From contig CANREK010000085.1 in NCBI GenBank assembly GCA_947629605.1, positions 1 to 6,131 of the forward strand: a stretch of 6,131 bases of DNA. The letters run 5' to 3'. Under the pieces are notes generated by a model. It had not been told where the DNA came from. It did no database searches and saw only the letters and a program-made list of their open reading frames with translations. The translations under genes and the position numbers were made by a program. Source of the stretch: an uncultured Clostridia bacterium (GTDB lineage: Bacteria > Bacillota > Clostridia > Christensenellales > Borkfalkiaceae). Shown piece by piece: positions 1 through 4,580 of the stretch; the first letter of the stretch is position 1; every line of letters begins with the position of its first letter.

Positions 1-1
1 C

Positions 2-2359
2 TCATTGCTCCCCTCCGTCGCTTGCCGCGGCCTCTTTCTGTGCCTCGGTCTCGGACATGGGTGCCTCATTTTGGGTCACGGGGTGTCTCTTATTCCAGAA
101 AACGATGCCCGTGACGGCGAGGGCGATGAGGGCGGCAAAGATGAACACCGTCCACCACCAATTCCCGATGAGATAGATCATCGTGCCGACGATATAGCTC
201 GTTGCGACCCAAAAGAGGAGCGTCCACTTGAACTTGCCCTTGGGCAGTTCCGCCCTTGCCGTGGCGCATGCCGCAAAGCAGGGAATGGTCGTCATGTTGA
301 AGGCGATAAAGGCGATGAGCGCGGAGACTGTAATATTGGGGTTTGCCGCGATCATGGCGACGGCCTCGGCAACGCCCTCCTCGGTGGAGATATAGCTGCC
401 CGCGACGGCGGCCGCGAGGGTGCCGAAGGTGGCGATGACGTTCTCCTTGGCGACGAGCCCCGTGATGGCGGCGACGGCGAACACCCAACCCGCCGCGCCG
501 AGCTGCGAACCGAATCCGAGCGGCGTAAAGAGAGGCTGAATGAGCATGCCGATGGAGCCCAAAATGCTCTGATCGGCGTGGAGATTGACGAGAATGGTCT
601 CCCCTTCATACTCGATCTCCTCGGGCAGGAAGTGCCAATTCCACGAGAAGTTGGAGAGGAACCAAATGACGATCGTCGAGGCAAAGATGATGGTGAAGGC
701 CTTCTTGACGAAGTGCTTGGTCTTATCCCACAGGTGGATCATGAGGCCCTTGAAGAGGGGCAGGTGATAGACGGGAAGTTCCATGATGAAGGGCGGCACT
801 TCCCCGCGCATCGTCGTATTCCGCATGAGAATGACACAGACGACCGCGGTCACGATGCCGATGAGATACATGCCGTAGGTGATGAGGTCGGCATTCCCGA
901 TGCCGAAGTACTGCACGATGCCGCCCGCGATGGCCGTGAGAATGGGAAGTTTGGCGCCGCAGGAGAAGAAGGGAATGACGCGGATGGTCGCGGTCCTCTC
1001 CTCATCGTCGGCAAGGGTGCGGGTGTTGATCATGGCGGGAAGGGAGCACCCGAATCCCATGATCATGGGCATGAAGGCTCTGCCCGACAGGCCGAATTTG
1101 CGGAAGATACGATCCATGATGAAGGCGACACGCGCCATGTAGCCCGAATCTTCCAAAATAGAGAAGAAGAGGAAGAGCGTCAAGATCTGCGGCAGGAAGC
1201 CGAGGACCGCCGAGAGCCCGCCCCAGATGCCTTCGCCGATGAAGCTACCGACCCAAAGGGGTGCGCTCTGCGTGCAGAGGCCGAGGAGTACGCCGACCCA
1301 ATCGAGGAGCCACGTCCATAGGTTCGTCAGGATGACGCCCGGGGAGAACACCGCGCCGTCGTAGAAGCAGGCAAGCAGCGTGACGCCGGGGTTGGACATG
1401 TCGTAGCCTAAATCTTCGAGCGTCGGAAGGCCGCCCGCCATCGCGGAGATGTAGAAGAGGTCCTCCGAAAAGGTCAGATGGAACACCGCAAAGAGGATGA
1501 CGAGGAAGATGGGAATGCCCCAGATCTTATGGGTCAGAATTTTATCTGCCTTGTCGGACTTTGTGAGCTTCTCCCCTCTGTGCTTGCGCCTGTATGCGGT
1601 GGAATAGTTCGCCGATATGTACTTATATCTCGCATCCGCGACGACGGCTTCGAGATCGTCGCCGAAGGTGTCATCTTGGAAGGTGGCCTTGAATTCCTGC
1701 ACCATGGTGACGAGTTCGGGGTGCATTTTGACCTCGATCTCGTCCATCTCCACGAGTTTGACGGCGTGGAAGAGGGGCGCGTGGACCTTGGCGCCTTTGA
1801 GGGCAATGCTGACGTCGCGGACAAGGTGGGCAAGGGGAGAATCGTGGAGCACCGTGACGCCCTTCCTCGGCGTCTTGGCAATGGAGATGGCGCGGTCCAT
1901 GAGTTCCTTGATGCCCGACCCTTTGAGCGCGGAGATGGAGACGACGGGCAGCCCGATCTTTTCTTCGAGCTCCTTTGCGTCGATCTGATCCCCCGCCTTT
2001 TCAACGGCGTCCATCATGTTCAGTGCGATGATGACGGGCACGTCGATCTCCATGAGCTGGGTCGTGAGGTAGAGATTGCGTTCCAGATTGGTGGCGTCGA
2101 CGATGTTGATGACGCACTCGGGCTTTTCATCGAGAATAAAGTTCCTCGAAATGACCTCTTCGGGCGTATAGGGAGAGAGCGAATAGATGCCGGGAAGGTC
2201 AACGATCTTCACGGGCTCCTCGCCCCGCTTGTAGGTCCCCTCCCGCTTGTCGACGGTGACGCCCGGCCAGTTGCCGACGTACGCCGTGGAACCTGTGAGG
2301 AGGTTGAAGAGGGTGGTCTTGCCGCAGTTGGGGTTTCCCGCCAAGGCAAACTTCATCAT
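2..2359 (-). CDS. feoB: FeoB, GTP-dependent ferrous iron transporter (785 aa, complete)
   Basis: Inner-membrane Fe(II) importer with an N-terminal G-protein domain. All five G motifs are visible: G1 GNPNCGKT (residues 8-15), G2 Thr35 in PGVTVDK, G3 DLPG (54-57), G4 NMMD (114-117) and G5 SAL (143-145). A spacer or GDI-like region (about 165-270) follows, then a polytopic core from about residue 280. The core carries the family Gate motifs GFGCSLPAM (Cys438) and FFSCGAKLP (Cys467), with a hydrophobic C-terminal part up to about 755. The last 30 residues form a hydrophilic, Glu/Ala-rich tail. The length is normal for the family. The start at 2359 gives an ATGA overlap with the feoA stop and has GGAGG (2367-2371) seven bases upstream. 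A second in-frame ATG directly follows at 2356. The overlap implies translational coupling to feoA. No FeoC-like gene is visible, but the sequence beyond the stop lies outside the window. Confidence 0.97.
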   Translation of the reverse strand: MMKFALAGNPNCGKTTLFNLLTGSTAYVGNWPGVTVDKREGTYKRGEEPVKIVDLPGIYSLSPYTPEEVISRNFILDEKPECVINIVDATNLERNLYLTTQLMEIDVPVIIALNMMDAVEKAGDQIDAKELEEKIGLPVVSISALKGSGIKELMDRAISIAKTPRKGVTVLHDSPLAHLVRDVSIALKGAKVHAPLFHAVKLVEMDEIEVKMHPELVTMVQEFKATFQDDTFGDDLEAVVADARYKYISANYSTAYRRKHRGEKLTKSDKADKILTHKIWGIPIFLVILFAVFHLTFSEDLFYISAMAGGLPTLEDLGYDMSNPGVTLLACFYDGAVFSPGVILTNLWTWLLDWVGVLLGLCTQSAPLWVGSFIGEGIWGGLSAVLGFLPQILTLFLFFSILEDSGYMARVAFIMDRIFRKFGLSGRAFMPMIMGFGCSLPAMINTRTLADDEERTATIRVIPFFSCGAKLPILTAIAGGIVQYFGIGNADLITYGMYLIGIVTAVVCVILMRNTTMRGEVPPFIMELPVYHLPLFKGLMIHLWDKTKHFVKKAFTIIFASTIVIWFLSNFSWNWHFLPEEIEYEGETILVNLHADQSILGSIGMLIQPLFTPLGFGSQLGAAGWVFAVAAITGLVAKENVIATFGTLAAAVAGSYISTEEGVAEAVAMIAANPNITVSALIAFIAFNMTTIPCFAACATARAELPKGKFKWTLLFWVATSYIVGTMIYLIGNWWWTVFIFAALIALAVTGIVFWNKRHPVTQNEAPMSETEAQKEAAASDGGEQ

Positions 2360-2592
2360 GATTTCACCTCCATGGTGACGAGCTCGGCCTCCGTCTTGCG
2401 GAGCGTGAGCTCATACCCGCGAATGGTCACTTCGATGGGGTCGCCCAAGGGGGCCTTTTTGCGGAGCAGGACCTCCGCGCCCGGGGTGACGCCCATGTCG
2501 AAGAGACGACGGCGGAGTCTGCCTTCGCCCGAGACGGTCTTGATGACCCCCCTCTCGCCGACGGCAAATTCACTGAGTAACTTGGTTGACAT
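2356..2592 (-). CDS. feoA: FeoA, SH3-like ferrous iron transport partner (78 aa)
   Basis: Small cytoplasmic SH3-like protein that works with FeoB in Fe(II) uptake. The canonical FeoA pattern is present: RRRLFDMGVTPGAEV (about residues 27-41), then APLGDPIEVTIRGYELTLRKTEAE (about 47-70). These are the LGxxPG turn and the GDPIxxxxRGYxLxLRKxEA block typical of the family. Its length of 78 residues is usual for a single-domain FeoA. The ATG at 2592 is preceded by GGAGG (2600-2604) with a seven-base spacer, so the start is well supported. Its TGA overlaps the feoB ATG by four bases. It lies 220 bp downstream of a second FeoA-like gene on the same strand, with a hairpin-rich repeat between them. 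No separate promoter could be picked out in that gap, so cotranscription from the promoter near 3119-3147 is inferred. Confidence 0.95.
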   Translation of the reverse strand: MSTKLLSEFAVGERGVIKTVSGEGRLRRRLFDMGVTPGAEVLLRKKAPLGDPIEVTIRGYELTLRKTEAELVTMEVKS

Positions 2593-2605
2593 GTATATTC
2601 CTCCA

Positions 2606-2644
2606 AAATGAAATTGAAAATTAAAAATTAAAAATGAAAAATTG
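2606..2644. repeat. AT-rich tandem-like tract before feoA
   Basis: A run of imperfect AAATT(G/A)AAA and ATTAAAA units contrasts sharply with the GC-rich surroundings. It lies directly upstream of the feoA ribosome binding site. On the transcribed strand it is U-rich and largely unstructured, so it could keep the feoA start accessible after the hairpin block. It may also be part of a dispersed repeat together with the neighbouring 2664-2782 element. No convincing -35/-10 pair was found in it. Confidence 0.45.
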
Positions 2645-2663
2645 TGGCGGGGGCATTATTAGA

Positions 2664-2782
2664 ATGACACCCCTTTCGTCACTGCGTGACACCCACCCCT
2701 CGAGGGGTGGGCAAGAGAGCCACTTGGCGCCCCCTTGAGGGGGAGCTGTCGCGCTGTCCTTGCGCGACTGAGGGGGTGTCAT
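2664..2782. repeat. 119-bp hairpin-rich intergenic repeat with inverted ends (MITE/REP-like)
   Basis: The ends are a 10-bp perfect inverted repeat, ATGACACCCC (2664-2673) and GGGGTGTCAT (2773-2782). Between them lie four further hairpins in series. These are GTCAC-tgc-GTGAC (2678-2690), the perfect 20-bp palindrome CCCACCCCTCGAGGGGTGGG (2692-2711), CCCCC-ttga-GGGGG (2730-2743) and GTCGCGC-N7-GCGCGAC (2748-2768). The whole can fold as a multi-arm cloverleaf in DNA or RNA. It encodes no plausible protein and has no clear target-site duplication. From memory, similar blocks with CCCCTTGAGGGG and CTGAGGGGGTGTC are dispersed in many Clostridia genomes. That makes it a non-autonomous or dispersed repeat rather than a gene-specific regulator, though copy number cannot be seen here. 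It sits between the two feoA genes and would be transcribed with them. Confidence 0.75.
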
Positions 2783-2812
2783 GTCCCCTCCTTGGAGGCG
2801 GGGTCGCCTCTC
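2783..2812 (-). other. Short GC-rich inverted repeat just after the feoA-like stop codon
   Basis: CCTCC-TT-GGAGG, flanked by CCCC and GGGG, can form a short hairpin immediately 3' of the feoA-like gene. There is no U-tract after it on the minus strand, so it is not a standard intrinsic terminator. It could attenuate or process the feo transcript, or be an extension of the adjoining repeat. Confidence 0.3.
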
Positions 2813-3025
2813 TCACGCCACGTAGATACGCGAAGCGATATTCCGATCCAGCGCGAGGCGGCCGTCCTTGACGCGGCAGACGGCAGAGCCCCCGCTCGCC
2901 GACAGAACGGTGATGGTCCCGTCCACCAAGACGCCGAGATTGGAAAGATGTTTTTTGGTCTTGTCGTCCGCGGCGATCCTGACGATCTTGACTTCGTGTC
3001 CGATGGGTGCAAGCAATAACGGCAT
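2813..3025 (-). CDS. Divergent FeoA-domain protein (70 aa)
   Basis: First gene of the feo operon. It has the FeoA-like layout: LAPIGHEVKIVRI at the N terminus, a helix plus turn KKHLSNLGVLVDGTITVLS (about residues 23-41), and a final beta part ending RLALDRNIASRIYVA. The GDPIxxxxRGY/LRKxEA block of canonical FeoA is absent, so it belongs to the variant FeoA type often found beside a standard FeoA in Clostridia. An accessory or modulating role towards FeoB is inferred. I chose the ATG at 3025 because AAGGAG (3031-3036) lies five bases upstream and because related proteins start MPLLLAP. An in-frame ATG at 3049 would add eight residues (MANSQGDV). It has a weaker AAAGG (3056-3060) and lies in the loop of an inverted repeat. 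The TGA is at 2813-2815. Confidence 0.85.
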   Translation of the reverse strand: MPLLLAPIGHEVKIVRIAADDKTKKHLSNLGVLVDGTITVLSASGGSAVCRVKDGRLALDRNIASRIYVA

Positions 3026-3040
3026 AACGTCTCCTTGTGA

Positions 3041-3056
3041 GTTCGCCATAGCGAAC
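3041..3056. promoter_or_regulatory. Inverted repeat copy 1, in the feo leader
   Basis: Reads GTTCGC-cata-GCGAAC, with perfect 6-bp arms identical to two other copies in this intergenic region. In the RNA it would form a hairpin ending four bases upstream of the AAGGAG ribosome binding site of the feoA-like gene. It also overlaps the alternative ATG at 3049. It is either a downstream operator (roadblock) or an RNA structure affecting translation, and the sequence cannot decide between them. Confidence 0.6.
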
Positions 3057-3073
3057 CTTTCATCTTAATATAT

Positions 3074-3090
3074 GCCCGAACTCCTCGGGC
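3074..3090 (-). other. Hairpin in the feo leader
   Basis: GCCCGA-ACTCC-TCGGGC has perfect six-base arms. It sits between inverted repeat copies 1 and 2 in the 5' leader of the feo transcript. No U-tract follows on the minus strand, so it is not a terminator. With the two flanking hairpins it makes three small stems in about 70 nt. The 5' arm of copy 2 can also pair with the 3' arm of copy 1, so alternative folds are possible. Confidence 0.4.
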
Positions 3091-3095
3091 GTTGC

Positions 3096-3111
3096 GTTCG
3101 CCATTGCGAAC
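3096..3111. promoter_or_regulatory. Inverted repeat copy 2, candidate operator at feo +1
   Basis: Reads GTTCGC-catt-GCGAAC, one base different from copy 1. It covers about +1 to +16 of the predicted feo transcript, the classical place for a repressor site. The half-site order, GTTC then GAAC, excludes a Gram-positive LexA box (GAAC-N4-GTTC). It also lacks the AT-rich GATAATGATTATC character of a Fur box. A DtxR/MntR-type metalloregulator is a reasonable guess from the gene context only. Confidence 0.6.
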
Positions 3112-3118
3112 TATGCTC

Positions 3119-3147
3119 ATTTTAGCACCTTTCCTTTGGGCTGTCAA
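3119..3147 (-). promoter_or_regulatory. Strong sigma-70-type promoter of the feo operon
   Basis: On the minus strand a perfect TTGACA -35 (3142-3147) is followed by a 17-bp spacer and a TAAAAT -10 (3119-3124). An extended -10 TG lies one base upstream of the -10. The predicted +1 is near 3112, giving a leader of about 88 nt before the ATG at 3025. The 3096-3111 inverted repeat begins right at +1, so a bound protein there would block initiation or escape. Such a near-consensus promoter suggests control by repression. Confidence 0.85.
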
Positions 3148-3174
3148 CTGATTTTACGCCATTTTTCAAAAAAA

Positions 3175-3190
3175 GTTCGCCGAAGCGAAC
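3175..3190. promoter_or_regulatory. Inverted repeat copy 3, between the divergent promoters; also terminator-like
   Basis: Reads GTTCGC-cgaa-GCGAAC with the same arms as copies 1 and 2. It lies 27 bp from both the feo -35 (3142-3147) and the aminopeptidase -35 (3218-3223). Seven A residues precede it (3168-3174) and TAATTTTTT follows it (3191-3199). On the minus strand it is therefore a six-pair stem with a C(UUCG)G loop followed by seven Us, which is a textbook intrinsic terminator. It may be an operator, a bidirectional insulator terminator, or both. Confidence 0.55.
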
Positions 3191-3217
3191 TAATTTTTTC
3201 GGGAATCCGCCGAACGC

Positions 3218-3245
3218 TTGACATTCCATAAAAATAAGGTATAAT
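3218..3245 (+). promoter_or_regulatory. Consensus promoter of the M18 aminopeptidase gene
   Basis: Perfect TTGACA (3218-3223), 16-bp spacer, perfect TATAAT (3240-3245). The predicted +1 is near 3252-3253, leaving a leader of only about 26 nt before the chosen ATG at 3279. There is thus no room for a riboswitch. It diverges from the feo promoter. Confidence 0.88.
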
Positions 3246-3278
3246 AGAGGGTAAATTGCGAAAATTCAGGTGATACAG

Positions 3279-4520
3279 ATGCAAAACGAGCTCAAAAATT
3301 TCTTAAAAACTTCCTACACGGCCTATCATGCCGTGGAAAATGCGGCAAATTTCCTCCTCGGCCATGGCTTTGTCCCGCTCGACGAGGGCGACAAGTGGAC
3401 CTTGGAGCGCGGCGGAAAATATTTCGTTACGCGGGGCGGTAGCAGCCTCATCGCCTTCCGCTGCGGGGAAGGCCCCTTTAAGATCGTCGCCTCGCACACC
3501 GATTCCCCCTGCCTCAAATTGAAGGAGCATGCGGCGAACGTGAGCGGCCCCTACACTCGTCTCAACGTGGAAGAGTACGGCGGATGCATTCTCTATTCCC
3601 TCTTCGACCGTCCCCTGCGCCTTGCGGGAAGGGTCATGAAAAATGCCGAAAACGGCATCAAAACCGAGCTATATGTGAGCGATTTTCATGTCACGGTCCC
3701 CTCGCTCGCCATCCACATGAACCGCGAAGTCAACGACGGCTTCAAGCCCGACCGTCAAAGCGACATCGAGCCCCTCTTGGGCCTCGGCAATCAAAATCTT
3801 GATGAAATTTTGGGGGAACAAATCGGCTATGACCTCTTTGCCGTGCCCGACGCAGAGCCCTTTGAGAGCGGCGCGGATCGTGAATTTCTCTCTTCGCCCC
3901 GCATCGACAACCTCACGAGCGTGTATGCCTCCCTGCTTGCGCTCGCAGATGAGAGCTGCACGGGCAACTGCCTCGTCGCCTGTTTTGACAGCGAAGAGAT
4001 CGGCAGCCGCACGCGGCAGGGCGCGGCGGGAGACTTCTTAAAGAGCTTAATTTCGCGCATAAGTGCGCAAAAATCGTCCGAGGAGGCCCTTTCACTCCTC
4101 TCGCAGTCCTTCCTCATCTCCCTCGACAACGCCCACGCCGTGCACCCCAACCGCCCCGAAAAGTGCGACCCGACCAACCGTCCCGTCATGGGCGGCGGGG
4201 TCGTCATCAAGGGCCACGCGGGCGGCGCCTACACGACGGATGGACTGACTTCCGCCGTCATCAAGAAGATTTTTGGGGAGGCGGGGGTCAGATATCAGAC
4301 CTTTTACAACCGTTCGGACATGCGCAGCGGCGGCACGCTCGGGGCGGTGAGCCTCGCGCAGGTGAGCATCCCCTCCGTCGATTTGGGCCTCGCCCAGCTC
4401 GCCATGCATTCCGCCGTGGAGACGATGGCAAAACGCGATTTTGAGGAGCTCGTGCACGGCCTCAAAGCCGTGTTTGAGCGGAGCATCCGCATCCTTTCCG
4501 ACGGCGCGGAAATTCAATAA
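3279..4520 (+). CDS. apeB: M18-family aminopeptidase (aspartyl aminopeptidase type, 413 aa)
   Basis: Cytosolic dinuclear-metal (zinc-type) exopeptidase that removes N-terminal residues from peptides. M18 members often prefer acidic N termini. The full M18 ligand set can be placed: His73 in SHTDSPCLKLK, Asp210 in SPRIDNL, Glu239 (general base) and Glu240 in DSEEIGS, Asp283 in SLDNAHAVHPN, and His377 in QLAMHSAVE. The supporting motifs LNVEEYGG and YNRSDMRSGGTLG are also present. Length is normal for bacterial members. I chose the ATG at 3279 because AGGTGA lies six bases upstream. A GTG at 3270 in the same frame overlaps that ribosome binding site and would add only three residues. There is no signal peptide. 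It has its own promoter and terminator, so it is a single-gene unit. The exact substrate and the symbol apeB are family-level assignments. Confidence 0.94.
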   Translation: MQNELKNFLKTSYTAYHAVENAANFLLGHGFVPLDEGDKWTLERGGKYFVTRGGSSLIAFRCGEGPFKIVASHTDSPCLKLKEHAANVSGPYTRLNVEEYGGCILYSLFDRPLRLAGRVMKNAENGIKTELYVSDFHVTVPSLAIHMNREVNDGFKPDRQSDIEPLLGLGNQNLDEILGEQIGYDLFAVPDAEPFESGADREFLSSPRIDNLTSVYASLLALADESCTGNCLVACFDSEEIGSRTRQGAAGDFLKSLISRISAQKSSEEALSLLSQSFLISLDNAHAVHPNRPEKCDPTNRPVMGGGVVIKGHAGGAYTTDGLTSAVIKKIFGEAGVRYQTFYNRSDMRSGGTLGAVSLAQVSIPSVDLGLAQLAMHSAVETMAKRDFEELVHGLKAVFERSIRILSDGAEIQ

Positions 4521-4545
4521 AATCGCACATATGTTGCAAAAAATA

Positions 4546-4580
4546 GGCTCTCTCAACTTTGAGAGAGCCTTATTTTTATT
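4546..4580. terminator. Bidirectional intrinsic terminator between convergent genes
   Basis: GGCTCTCTC (4546-4554), a six-base loop that can pair further at its edges, and GAGAGAGCC (4561-4569) form a perfect 9-bp stem, extendable to 11 bp. On the plus strand TTATTTTTATT follows, ending the aminopeptidase transcript 26 bases after its stop. On the minus strand the stem is followed by TATTTTTTGC, ending the surface-protein gene six bases after its TAA. One hairpin thus serves both genes. Confidence 0.93.

Noticed and set aside
5..1321. 438-codon open frame on the plus strand opposite feoB
   Set aside because: It lies on the exact mirror codon grid of feoB, has a highly charged G/D/E/R-rich composition with no domain, and arises from the GC-rich codon use of feoB.
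1478..2611. 377-codon plus-strand frame opposite feoB and feoA
   Set aside because: Antisense shadow crossing two real genes. The product is low-complexity with no recognisable motif and no suitable promoter or ribosome binding site.
2692..2711. 20-bp palindrome as an intrinsic terminator of the feoA-like gene
   Set aside because: No U-tract follows on either strand. It is one arm of the larger 119-bp repeat.
3096..3111. LexA (SOS) box or Fur box
   Set aside because: LexA boxes of Bacillota read GAAC-N4-GTTC, the opposite half-site order. Fur boxes are AT-rich, GATAATGATTATC-like. Neither fits.
2779..3147. Minus-strand frame of 122 codons overlapping the feoA-like gene
   Set aside because: Its start lies upstream of the predicted +1, it overlaps a clear FeoA-domain gene in another frame, and it runs into the repeat element.
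3041..3190. CRISPR-like reading of the three short repeats
   Set aside because: Only 16 bp, spacing unequal (55 and 79 bp between centres), palindromic, and placed at promoters. No cas genes are present.
3270..3278. GTG start for the aminopeptidase
   Set aside because: The GTG is part of the AGGTGA ribosome binding site serving the ATG at 3279, and no good site lies upstream of it.
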